64,000 nucleotides of DNA. Source: Acidobacteria bacterium Mor1. GTDB lineage: Bacteria; Acidobacteriota; Polarisedimenticolia; Polarisedimenticolales; Polarisedimenticolaceae. The notes beneath the pieces are model-generated. The model was not told the DNA's origin and did not search any database. It saw nothing but the letters and a program-made list of their open reading frames with translations. The DNA is taken from assembly GCA_001664505.1 (NCBI GenBank), contig CP011806.1, positions 5,082,830 to 5,146,829 on the forward strand, read 5' to 3'. The translations under genes and the position numbers were made by a program. Shown in pieces: positions 27,679 to 35,398 of the stretch. How positions within the stretch are numbered: position 1 is the first letter of the stretch; each line of letters opens with the position of its first letter.

Positions 27679-28491
27679 ATGCGATCCGTCAGACTGCTCC
27701 TGTTGTGGTTCTTCCTGCCTTGGCTCGTGGCGCTCACGCTGGGCCTGATTCCTCTCGCATGGAATCAGATCCAGGTGCTGTCGGGGCAAGCGGAAGGCGA
27801 GCGACTTGTCAAGTACGTGCTCTACTCGTTGCCCAACGCGGCCGGCGTCGCCGTGCCGGCTGCAACCTTCGCGGCCGTCGTTTTCGGGGTTGCCGGTTCG
27901 CGCGGGAAGGTTTCGCGGCCTGCGGCTCATGGTTTCGTTTTCGCGGTTGTCGCGAGCATGGCGGTGCTTTGTTGGTTGAATTGGGCTGTGCCGAACTCGA
28001 ACTACGAACTGCGTCTGCTGAGAACCCAGATATTGATCGACACGTTGCCGCAGGATCATCCTGCTCAGCAGTCGCTGTCGCGGACTCCTGAGCGAGCGAT
28101 CCAGGACATGCTCCCACGTGACCTCTGGACGTACACGGAAGCGACGCTGCCCAACGCGCAGATGGAGGAGCTGGCGCGTCGCACGGCCTGGCTCGAGGTG
28201 TTCCGGCGCCTGTCGTTGGGTGCGGCCCCATTGGCCATGGGACTATTCGCTCTTCCCTTCGGGCTGTTCCTGGTGAGAGCGGGTCACCTTCAGACTGCCC
28301 TGTTCTCGTTGGCGCTCGCTCTGCCCGTCGGAGTGCTGTTCTGGGGCGCTTGGGTGGTGAGCCTTCGCCAATTGGGCGAATCGCCGGCCAGGGCCTGGAT
28401 TCCGACTCTGATGATTGCCGGCATCGCGGGGCTGGCCTGGCTGCCGGTTCGTTGGCTGGGGGCGCGAATCAACGCGAGCAGTTCGGAATAG
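27679..28491 (+). CDS. Reduced LptF/LptG-like permease
   Basis: The membrane protein has 270 residues with about six transmembrane helices, three near each end. WLNWAVPNSNYELRLL and LEVFRRLSLGAAPLAMGLFA resemble the conserved text around helix 3 and helix 4 of LptF/LptG, the permeases of the LPS transporter. Normal LptF/G has some 360-390 residues with a beta-jellyroll between the helix sets; here only about 75 residues separate them. It starts at ATG 27679 with no ribosome site; TACCAT is ten bases upstream. The last 23 bases overlap the convergent ybaN. The assignment is moderate. Confidence 0.5.
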   Translation: MRSVRLLLLWFFLPWLVALTLGLIPLAWNQIQVLSGQAEGERLVKYVLYSLPNAAGVAVPAATFAAVVFGVAGSRGKVSRPAAHGFVFAVVASMAVLCWLNWAVPNSNYELRLLRTQILIDTLPQDHPAQQSLSRTPERAIQDMLPRDLWTYTEATLPNAQMEELARRTAWLEVFRRLSLGAAPLAMGLFALPFGLFLVRAGHLQTALFSLALALPVGVLFWGAWVVSLRQLGESPARAWIPTLMIAGIAGLAWLPVRWLGARINASSSE

Positions 28492-28870
28492 CTTCTCCCA
28501 GGCTCGACAGGCCGGCGTCCCCGGTCCGCACCCAGAACAGCACCACCGCGCTTCCGATCAGGGCCAACAACACCACCAGCGCCTGCACCGCAACCACCGG
28601 CACCGTCGCCACGCAGATCCCGATGCCGCTCCACATCATCGCCAGCGCCATGACCTTGGCCCGCCGGGGCATCTCACGCTTCTCCGCCATCCGCAGGTAG
28701 GGCCCGAAGACCCGGTGCTCCATCAGCCGGCGGTGCAGGCCGGGGCAGCTACGGGCGTAGAGCCAGGCGGCGACGATCAGGAAGACCGTGGTCGGCATGC
28801 CGGGGACGACGGTGCCGATCGCTCCGAGGCCGACGCAGAGGGTTCCGAGCAGGGCGTAGATCGTCTTCAT
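28469..28870 (-). CDS. YbaN/DUF454 family inner membrane protein
   Basis: The protein has 133 residues. KTIYALLGTLCVGLGAIGTV and PGMPTTVFLIVAAWLYARSC followed by HRRLMEHRVFGPYL are the DUF454 pattern, with three or four transmembrane segments. The function is unknown in general. Its 3' end overlaps the convergent LptF/G-like gene by 23 bases. Confidence 0.9.
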   Translation of the reverse strand: MKTIYALLGTLCVGLGAIGTVVPGMPTTVFLIVAAWLYARSCPGLHRRLMEHRVFGPYLRMAEKREMPRRAKVMALAMMWSGIGICVATVPVVAVQALVVLLALIGSAVVLFWVRTGDAGLSSLGEAIPNCSR

Positions 28871-28913
28871 GGCGGTCTCCTTGGGACTGGGTGGCGGGGT
28901 GCGATGCAGTAGA

Positions 28914-28943
28914 CGGGGCGGCCCAGTATTCCGGGCCGCCCCG
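28914..28943 (-). terminator. Terminator of the mddA transcript
   Basis: An 11-bp stem (CGGGGCGGCCC with GGGCCGCCCCG) has an 8-base loop, 15 bases beyond the stop at 28959. No T-tract follows, as is common in GC-rich genomes. Confidence 0.6.
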
Positions 28944-28958
28944 CTCAGAGGAGGGGAA

Positions 28959-29720
28959 TCAGGCGGCAGGCGCTTCGGACGCGGTCTGCTTGTTGCTCCG
29001 CAGCGAGGGCACCAGCATCGGCACCTTGCGGGCGTAGTCGGCGTACTCCGGGTGCTCCTTGCGCAGGTCGTTCTCTTCGAACTGGATCGCCACCAGGATG
29101 TAGGCCGAGGTCATCAGCGCGAACACCAGGTGGGTCGCGGTCATCGTCGGGGTGCACCAGAAGGCGAAGAACCAGCCGACGTAGAGGGGGTGACGCACCC
29201 ACTTGTAGAGCAGCGGCATGGTGAACTCGAGTTTGGTGTAGGGCTTGCCGATCAGCGCCAGCCAGGACTGCCGCAGGCCGAACAGGTCGAAGTGGTTGAT
29301 CAGGAAGGTCGAGAGCAACACCAGGCCGAAGCCGAAGGCGAAGCCGCCGTAAAGCAGGGCCTGGCCGACCGGATCGGTCACGTTCCAGATCACGCCGCCC
29401 AGCGGGCGCCACTGCCAGAACATCAGGATCATCGCCAGGCTCGAGGCCAGCACGTAGACGCTGCGCTCGGCTTCGGTCGGAACGAAGCGGGTCATCCAGC
29501 GCTTGAAGAACGGCCGGGCCATCAGGCTGTGCTGCACGGCGAAGACCGAGAGCAGGGCCAGGTCGATCAGGAGCGACAGGCCCAGGGAGCCCTCGGCTGC
29601 CGAGTCCATCGACTTGGGTACGCCGACGTTGATCAGGAATCCGATCGAGTACAGGAAGGTGGCGAAGAAGATGGCGTAGCTGACTACGCCGAAGGTGAAA
29701 ATGGCAATTCGCTTGGTCAT
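28959..29720 (-). CDS. mddA: Methanethiol S-methyltransferase, MddA-like
   Basis: The protein has 253 residues and about five transmembrane helices. VSYAIFFATFLYSIGFLINV, DLALLSVFAVQHSLMARPFF, WQWRPLGGVIWNV and LLSTFLINHFDLFGLRQSWL, then LYKWVRHPLYVGWFFAFW, match MddA closely. MddA methylates methanethiol with S-adenosylmethionine to give dimethyl sulfide. It belongs to the NnrU/isoprenylcysteine methyltransferase superfamily, and some homologues may use other substrates. GGGAGGA precedes the ATG. No methionine gamma-lyase is in view. Confidence 0.85.
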   Translation of the reverse strand: MTKRIAIFTFGVVSYAIFFATFLYSIGFLINVGVPKSMDSAAEGSLGLSLLIDLALLSVFAVQHSLMARPFFKRWMTRFVPTEAERSVYVLASSLAMILMFWQWRPLGGVIWNVTDPVGQALLYGGFAFGFGLVLLSTFLINHFDLFGLRQSWLALIGKPYTKLEFTMPLLYKWVRHPLYVGWFFAFWCTPTMTATHLVFALMTSAYILVAIQFEENDLRKEHPEYADYARKVPMLVPSLRSNKQTASEAPAA

Positions 29721-29967
29721 CGTTTGGGTCCTCCCGGCTTTCGTGCCGTCTCACCCGGGGTTACGCAAGCCGCGGCGGAACCCGCCACCGACCCGCCACA
29801 TTTCTGTGGATCCGCTGAAAGTCCCCGAAAATCGACGCTATTTGCCTTCGGTCGCCGGCCCGCAATCAACCCGGCCCGCCGCTCGTTCCCCCTCCAAGTG
29901 GCCTGCGATCCCGCCGCGCCCGTACCATCCGGGGGCGGCCGGTACCCCGCGGCCGCGACAGGAAGGC

Positions 29968-30441
29968 ATGGACGATCGTGAACTCATCCGGGCGGGCTAT
30001 CGCTACGCGCTGTCCCTGACCCACCAGCCGGCGGACGCCGAGGACCTGGTCCAGACGGCGGCTGCGCGCCTGTTCGATCGCAACGGGGAGTTGGGCCCCA
30101 GGGCGCTGCTGTTCACCACGATCCGCAACCTGTTCTATGACACTTGGCGCCGGGGCAAGGTGGTGGCCTTCACTCCGCTGGAGGAGGATCCACCGGGATC
30201 CGCCGGACATCCCGCCGACCGGCTCGACCTCGAGACGTTGCTCGGGCGACTCCGCCCCGAGGAGCGTGAGGCGCTGTACCTCAACGTGGTCGAGGGCTAC
30301 ACCGCCGAGGAGATCGGGCGCCTGTCCGGCCGCCCGCGCAACACGGTTTTGAGCTGGCTCAGCCGCGCCCGCAAACGGCTCCAGGCGACCGCCGACGAGA
30401 CCGCCCCGAACTCAGCGAAGCACCCGGCGAAGGAGAGGTGA
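29968..30441 (+). CDS. ECF-type RNA polymerase sigma factor
   Basis: The protein has 157 residues. Region 2 reads AYRYALSLTH-like then PADAEDLVQTAAARLFDR and IRNLFYDTWRR. Region 4 reads LRPEEREALYLNVVEGYTAE and IGRLSGRPRNTVLSWLSRAR. It starts at ATG 29968 with AGGAAGG just upstream. The gene is four bases from a one-helix membrane protein that is probably its anti-sigma factor. The signal and regulon are unknown. Confidence 0.9.
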   Translation: MDDRELIRAGYRYALSLTHQPADAEDLVQTAAARLFDRNGELGPRALLFTTIRNLFYDTWRRGKVVAFTPLEEDPPGSAGHPADRLDLETLLGRLRPEEREALYLNVVEGYTAEEIGRLSGRPRNTVLSWLSRARKRLQATADETAPNSAKHPAKER

Positions 30442-30445
30442 CTCC

Positions 30446-31072
30446 ATGAGCACCACCGACGACAAGCTGCGACAGCACTACCGGGAGCGAGAGCTCGACG
30501 ACGCCGGTGTCGATCGCATCCTGGCCGCCGCCCGGGAGGGAGAGGGAGCGGCGCCGCCCGGCAGCCAAGGGGCGGCGCAAAGGCCTGCAGCGGCGGCACG
30601 CCGGCCGCTGCCGAAGCTCCTGCTGGTCGCCGCGGCGGTCATGCTGCCGCTTCTGGCGGGTCTGGTCTTCATGTTGCTGCCGAGTCCGGACCTGGTCGGC
30701 CCGATCGTCAAGGAGGTCGCCTACAACTACGCCAAGGGCTCCCCCTCGGATATCCGCTCCGGCCGCTACGAGGTGGTTCAGGCGGGGCTCGACCGGCTCG
30801 ACTTCTCGATCCTGCCACTGCGCGACCGGGTGCTGCGCGACTTCGAGCTCCTCGGCGGCCGCTACTGCTCGATTCAGGACAAGCTCGCCGCCCAGCTGGC
30901 CATGACCCGCAAGGACACCGGTGAGGCCTACCTGCTTTACGTCGTCCCGGCCGAGGGCGAGCTGGCCAAGGTGCCTGAAGGATCGTCGATCAAGGACGAC
31001 CTCCGGGTGGAACTCTGGCAGGACGACGGCCGCCTGTTCGTCCTGGCCGGCCCCGCCGCCGGCGGATCCTGA
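30446..31072 (+). CDS. Putative membrane anti-sigma factor
   Basis: The protein has 208 residues. An N-terminal acidic/basic segment (DDKLRQHYRERELDDAGVDR) sits inside, one transmembrane helix lies at about residues 57-75 (LLLVAAAVMLPLLAGLVFML), and about 130 residues lie outside. It starts four bases after the ECF sigma gene. The arrangement is that of an anti-sigma factor, but I see no zinc-binding HxxxCxxC motif and no named domain. Confidence 0.5.
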   Translation: MSTTDDKLRQHYRERELDDAGVDRILAAAREGEGAAPPGSQGAAQRPAAAARRPLPKLLLVAAAVMLPLLAGLVFMLLPSPDLVGPIVKEVAYNYAKGSPSDIRSGRYEVVQAGLDRLDFSILPLRDRVLRDFELLGGRYCSIQDKLAAQLAMTRKDTGEAYLLYVVPAEGELAKVPEGSSIKDDLRVELWQDDGRLFVLAGPAAGGS

Positions 31073-31108
31073 CCCAGGCGCGGTTTCCCTGTCCACCCGT
31101 CAAAAGGG

Positions 31109-31114
31109 TATGAT
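31109..31114 (+). promoter_or_regulatory. Candidate -10 box before the second ECF sigma gene
   Basis: TATGAT lies 25 bases before the ATG, with AGGAG in between. The -35 region has no good match, so it may be an activator- or ECF-dependent promoter, or chance. Confidence 0.3.
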
Positions 31115-31139
31115 CGGGTCCTCTTTCCAGGAGCGTTGG

Positions 31140-31712
31140 ATGGCGGACCGTGGCGACGTAACCCAGCTGCTGGTGCAGTTCCGCGAGGGGGACCGCGATG
31201 CCCTCGATCGCCTGGTGCCCATCGTCTACGAAGATCTGCGCCGCATCGCCCGCTCCCATCTGCGCCGCGGCCGCTCCGGCCACAGCATGGACACCGTGGG
31301 TCTGGTAAACGAGGCCTGGCTGCGGCTGGTCGATCAGACCCGGGCCAACTTCGAAGATCGCCAGCATTTCCTCTCGGTCTGCGCCCGGGCGATGCGGCAG
31401 ATCCTGATCTCGAGCGCTCGCAAGCATCAGGCGGCCAAACGGGGCGGCGGCGAGGCCGAGGTGACCTACGACGACGAGTTCGTCGGGACCCGGCGCCAGG
31501 CGGAACGCCTGCTGGCCGTGGATCAGGCGCTGGAAAAACTCTCCAAGCATGATGAGCGCCTGGCCCGGGTGGTCGAGTGCCGCTACTTCGCCGGGTTGAG
31601 CGAACAGGAAACCGCCGAGGCCATGGGTTGTTCGCTGCGCACCGCCCAGCGGGACTGGATGCGCGCCCGGGCCTGGCTGCGGGTGGAGTTGGAGCCGGAT
31701 GAGCGGGGCTGA
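31140..31712 (+). CDS. ECF-like sigma factor of the kinase-linked (TIGR02999) type
   Basis: The protein has 190 residues. LLVQFREGDRDALDRLVPIV and YEDLRRIARSHLRRGRSGHS followed by NEAWLRLVDQ and the region 4 helix GLSEQETAEAMGCSLRTAQR define this subgroup, which in many genomes sits directly before a Ser/Thr kinase gene. It does so here, overlapping the kinase by 14 bases. AGGAG lies before ATG 31140. The kinase may control the sigma factor by phosphorylation; this is known for some pairs and inferred here. Confidence 0.92.
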   Translation: MADRGDVTQLLVQFREGDRDALDRLVPIVYEDLRRIARSHLRRGRSGHSMDTVGLVNEAWLRLVDQTRANFEDRQHFLSVCARAMRQILISSARKHQAAKRGGGEAEVTYDDEFVGTRRQAERLLAVDQALEKLSKHDERLARVVECRYFAGLSEQETAEAMGCSLRTAQRDWMRARAWLRVELEPDERG

Positions 31713-34308
31713 CGAACGCTGGGCTAGGGCGGACCGGCTGTTCACCGCCGCTCTCGACCTCGCCGAAGGGGAGCGCCCGGCGTTTCTCGACGCCGAGTGC
31801 GGCGATGACGTCGAGTTGCGAGAGCTCGTCGACAAACTGCTCGAGGGTGCCAAGACCGGCACCTTCCTGACCCCGGGAGAGGCGCTGACCGAAGGACTGC
31901 TCGATGCGGCGCATCCCGGCGGCGACGAGCCGGATCTTTCGGGCACGGTGGTCGATCGCTACCGCCTGATCGAAGAGATCGGCCGCGGCGGCATGGCGGT
32001 GGTCTACCGCGCCGAGCGTGCCGACGGTCAGTTCGAGCAACAGGTCGCCCTCAAGCTGATCAAGCGGGGCATCGACACCGACGATGTGGTGCAGCGCTTC
32101 GCTCGGGAACGGCAGATCCTGGCGCGGATCCGCCATCCCCACATCGCGCGGCTCCTGGACGGAGGCGCCACCTCCGAGGGACGGCCTTTCTTCGCCATGG
32201 AGTTGGTGCAGGGGCGGCCGATCGATCGCTACTGCGACGAACAGCGGCTCGGTATCGAGCAGCGATTGCGCCTGTTCTGCGATGTGGCCGAGGCGGTAGC
32301 CCACGCCCACCGCAACCTGGTGGTTCACCGGGACATCAAGCCCTCGAACATCCTGGTCGGTGATGACGGCGAGGTGCGGCTGCTGGACTTCGGCATCGCA
32401 CGGGTGCTGGAAGACGACGAGGACGAGGATCAACTGACCCGCACCCGGCAGCGGTTGCTGACCCCGCGCTACGCCAGCCCCGAGCAGGTCCGCGGCGAAC
32501 CGGTGACCACCTCGTCGGATGTCTACCAGCTCGGCGTGCTGCTGTACCTGCTGTTGACCGGGCGTTTGCCCTACCGCAAGCCGAGCAAGCAGGGGACCGA
32601 CGCGCTGATTCGGGCCATCGTCGAGAGTGAGCCGACCCGGCCCAGTTCCAGCGTGACCGACGCGTTGACCGAGGAGCTGGCCGACGGCGACGCCGCATCC
32701 CCCGACGCCATCGGAGAGCGGCGGCGCACCACCCCGGCTCAGTTGCGCCGGGAGCTTGCCGGTGATCTGGACAACATCTTGTTGATGGCGCTGCGCAAGG
32801 AACCCGAGCGGCGCTACTCGTCGGTAGCTCAGCTGATCGAGGACATTCGCCGCCATCTCGACGGCCGCCCGGTCTCGGCGCGGCCGGACACCCTCTGGTA
32901 CCGCACCAGCAAGCTGGTCGCCCGGCACAAGGTCGGTACCGCGCTGGCTGCGGCGGCTCTGCTCGCCGTGCTGGTCTTCTCGGTGACCGTGAGCGTTCAG
33001 GCCCGGCGTATCGCCAAGGAACGCGACCGCGCCAACCTCGAGGCCGCCAGTGCCGAGCAGGTGGCGGAGTTTCTGATCGATCTGTTCCGCGTCTCGAACC
33101 CCGGCGAGGCCCGGGGCAACACCATCACCGCCCGAGAGGTGCTCGACCGGGGTGCCGAGCGGATCGCCGGGGACCTGGAAGAGCAGCCGCTGGTCCAGGC
33201 ACGGATGATGAACACCATCGGGCGGGTGTATCAGAACCTCGGGCTTTACAAGGAAGCCCGTCCGCTGATCGAGCAGTCGCTGGAGTTGCGGCAGAACCAG
33301 CCGGATACGCCGGTGAACCAGATGGCCACCAGCCTGGGTAATCTGGGCTGGCTGCACGAGGAACTGGGCGAGTACGACGAGGCGGAGCCGCTCTATCGCC
33401 AGGCGCTGGACCTGCTGCGCAAGGAACTCGAACCCGACGATCCCCAGCTTGCCGGGGCGATCAACAACCTCGGCCTGCTGCTCTACCACAAGGGGGAGTA
33501 CGAGGTCGCCGAACCGATGCTCCGGGAGGCGCTGGCCCTGCGCCGGGCCCAGGAGGGCCCGCTGGAAGATGAACTCGGCGACAGCCTGGCCAACCTGGGC
33601 ATGCTGGTCCAGGCTCGCGGCGACCTGGATGAGGCCGAGGCGCTCTACAAGGAGGCGGTCGACGTCTACATCGAGGTCAAGGGGGACGACTTCTACAAGG
33701 TCGCCACCGGCTACGACAACCTCGGCCGGTTGATGGCGGCCCGCAAGGACCTGGACGCCTCGGAGACGTACCTGCGCCAGGGGCTCGAGCTTCGCCGCCG
33801 CATCTTCGGCGAGGACCATCCCGAGACCGCCGACAGTCTGAGCAACCTGGCCAGCATCCTGTTCTACAAGCAGGACTACGACGGGGCCGAGGAGATCTTC
33901 CGCGAGGTGGTGGCCATCGACCGCCGCAAGTTCGGCGACGTGCACCCGGACCTGGGGCTAAGCGTGGGCAACCTGGGCTTCGTCTTGATGAAGGCGGGAC
34001 GCCCGGAGTCCGCCGAACCCGAGTTGCGGCAGGCGCTGGACATCATGCTGGCCTCGGTCGGGGACTCCCATCGCCATACCGGCAACGCCCACCGTGCCCT
34101 GGGCGAGTGCCTGACCGAACTCGGGCGCTTCCAGGACGCCGAGCCCCATGTGTTGGCCGGCTACAACGTGAACCGCGAGGCGTTGGGGCCGGACCACAGT
34201 CGCACCCGTACCGCTGCGGAGCGAGCGGTGATCCTCTACGAGAAGTGGGGCAAGCCGTCTGAGGCGGAGCGATACCGCCCCTTCGCCCATCCGCCTGAAG
34301 CCGAATGA
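31699..34308 (+). CDS. Transmembrane Ser/Thr protein kinase with TPR sensor domain
   Basis: The protein has 869 residues. An N-terminal helical region (1-80) is followed by a Hanks-type kinase domain (about 88-390): GRGGMAVVY (95-103), Lys119 in VALKLI, HRDIKPSNIL (His210) and DFG (230-232). A transmembrane helix follows at 412-434. Residues 440-865 are tetratricopeptide repeats of the kinesin light chain type (LGNLGWLHEELGEYDEAEPL, NLGRLMAARKDLDASETYL), which would be outside the cytoplasm. The gene overlaps the ECF gene by 14 bases. A TPR sensor, kinase and sigma in one operon suggest a signal pathway from envelope to transcription. Confidence 0.95.
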   Translation: MSGADERWARADRLFTAALDLAEGERPAFLDAECGDDVELRELVDKLLEGAKTGTFLTPGEALTEGLLDAAHPGGDEPDLSGTVVDRYRLIEEIGRGGMAVVYRAERADGQFEQQVALKLIKRGIDTDDVVQRFARERQILARIRHPHIARLLDGGATSEGRPFFAMELVQGRPIDRYCDEQRLGIEQRLRLFCDVAEAVAHAHRNLVVHRDIKPSNILVGDDGEVRLLDFGIARVLEDDEDEDQLTRTRQRLLTPRYASPEQVRGEPVTTSSDVYQLGVLLYLLLTGRLPYRKPSKQGTDALIRAIVESEPTRPSSSVTDALTEELADGDAASPDAIGERRRTTPAQLRRELAGDLDNILLMALRKEPERRYSSVAQLIEDIRRHLDGRPVSARPDTLWYRTSKLVARHKVGTALAAAALLAVLVFSVTVSVQARRIAKERDRANLEAASAEQVAEFLIDLFRVSNPGEARGNTITAREVLDRGAERIAGDLEEQPLVQARMMNTIGRVYQNLGLYKEARPLIEQSLELRQNQPDTPVNQMATSLGNLGWLHEELGEYDEAEPLYRQALDLLRKELEPDDPQLAGAINNLGLLLYHKGEYEVAEPMLREALALRRAQEGPLEDELGDSLANLGMLVQARGDLDEAEALYKEAVDVYIEVKGDDFYKVATGYDNLGRLMAARKDLDASETYLRQGLELRRRIFGEDHPETADSLSNLASILFYKQDYDGAEEIFREVVAIDRRKFGDVHPDLGLSVGNLGFVLMKAGRPESAEPELRQALDIMLASVGDSHRHTGNAHRALGECLTELGRFQDAEPHVLAGYNVNREALGPDHSRTRTAAERAVILYEKWGKPSEAERYRPFAHPPEAE

Positions 34309-34372
34309 CCCAGGGGGTTCGCGTTCGATCGCTTCGGCAGAACTATCGGCCTTCTCGCGCGTAGGAAGGGTT

Positions 34373-34759
34373 GTGGATAGCCACGAGGAGGTTGCGAGTG
34401 CTGATGAGGCTCACTCGGAGCCATTGACAGCAGCAGATCGGTTCGCGTGGCGGGTATTCTGGCTCGCTCTGGGCATCCCGATGTTGGCGTTGTCCGCAGC
34501 CGCCGCGTACCACTCCGTGCGCTGGATCTACACCGGTTTGACGCTCGAGGGTGATCATCGTGAGCAAATTGTTGGGGGCGTTCTTTCGCTGCTCTTCTTT
34601 CCCGCGATTCTCCTGAGCCTGGCGTTCTTTTGTTTGCAGCGATTCAATTACGCACCTTTCCCGATCGCGCCGCGCGACGGCCGCGACTGGTGGATCCTGG
34701 TTCGACGACTGATCTTCTTTCTCGCTTCCTTGCTCGGGATCGACTACCTGTTTCGATGA
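34373..34759 (+). CDS. Small membrane protein of unknown function
   Basis: The frame has 128 residues from GTG 34373, preceded by AGGAAGG. The N-terminus is acidic, and three hydrophobic segments follow (WLALGIPMLALSAAAAYHSV, GGVLSLLFFPAILLSLAFFC, and RRLIFFLASLLGIDYLF). I do not recognise a family. It lies between the kinase and the DUF6624 gene on the same strand. The ribosome site and hydrophobic pattern support a real gene. Confidence 0.55.
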   Translation: MDSHEEVASADEAHSEPLTAADRFAWRVFWLALGIPMLALSAAAAYHSVRWIYTGLTLEGDHREQIVGGVLSLLFFPAILLSLAFFCLQRFNYAPFPIAPRDGRDWWILVRRLIFFLASLLGIDYLFR

Positions 34760-34792
34760 TGACCGGGTTGGACTGAGTCAAAAGGGGTTCGC

Positions 34793-35371
34793 ATGCGCTT
34801 CGTTCTCGCTGTCGGTTTGACGTTGGTGCTGGTCGTCGGAGCTTGGGTCGCCCTCGCGGAGGAGGAGGCTTCGGCGCAAGGCCCGGCTTCGGCCGAGCTC
34901 AAGGAACTCCACGACGCCGACCAGGCCGACCGCAGTTTCACCAAGCCCCCGTCGCCGGATCACTGGAAGGGGATCGCCGAGCGGGACAAGAAGCGCCGGG
35001 ACCGGGTGATGGAGTTGATCAAGGCCGGCTCCCTGGAGACCGCCGACGATTACTACCACGCGGCGATGGTGCTCCAACACGGCGAAGGTTCCGAGGACAT
35101 CCTGATCGCCCACATCCTCTCCACCGTCGCCGGTTTCAAGGGCCACGAAACCGGTCAGTGGTTGAGCGCCGCTGCCCTCGACCGCTACCTGCACCGTATC
35201 GATCAACCGCAGCGGCTGGGAACCCAGTACCTGCGTTCGGGGCCGGATGTGCCCTGGTCCCAGGATCCCTACGAGGACTGGCTGCCGGACAGCGTGCGTG
35301 CCGCCTATGGGGTGCCGACCCTGGAGAGTCAGCAGCAGCGCGTGGAGCAGATGAACCAGCGGGATCGCTGA
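34793..35371 (+). CDS. Secreted DUF6624-like protein
   Basis: The protein has 192 residues with a signal peptide ending in ALA. The mature part has DADQADRSF, WKGIAERDKKRRDRVMELIK, TADDYYHAAMVLQHG, AHILSTVAGFKGHETGQWLS and ALDRYLHRIDQPQRLGTQY, the DUF6624 pattern. Its activity is unknown. AAAGGGG precedes the ATG. It is convergent with the peptidase gene, 27 bases apart. Confidence 0.7.
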   Translation: MRFVLAVGLTLVLVVGAWVALAEEEASAQGPASAELKELHDADQADRSFTKPPSPDHWKGIAERDKKRRDRVMELIKAGSLETADDYYHAAMVLQHGEGSEDILIAHILSTVAGFKGHETGQWLSAAALDRYLHRIDQPQRLGTQYLRSGPDVPWSQDPYEDWLPDSVRAAYGVPTLESQQQRVEQMNQRDR

Positions 35372-35398
35372 CGAGCGAAACGGGGAGTCGCCGGCGAT

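Noticed and set aside
30937..33945. A minus-strand open frame of about 1000 codons opposite the sigma and kinase genes
   Set aside because: The plus strand holds a clear sigma factor and kinase with all motifs; the antisense frame shows no domain and only reflects GC-rich codon bias.
34373..34759. Possible low-G+C transferred gene, also at 27679-28491
   Set aside because: Hand counts of several lines gave roughly 53-65 percent G+C, overlapping the values in neighbouring genes, so there is no clear compositional break.
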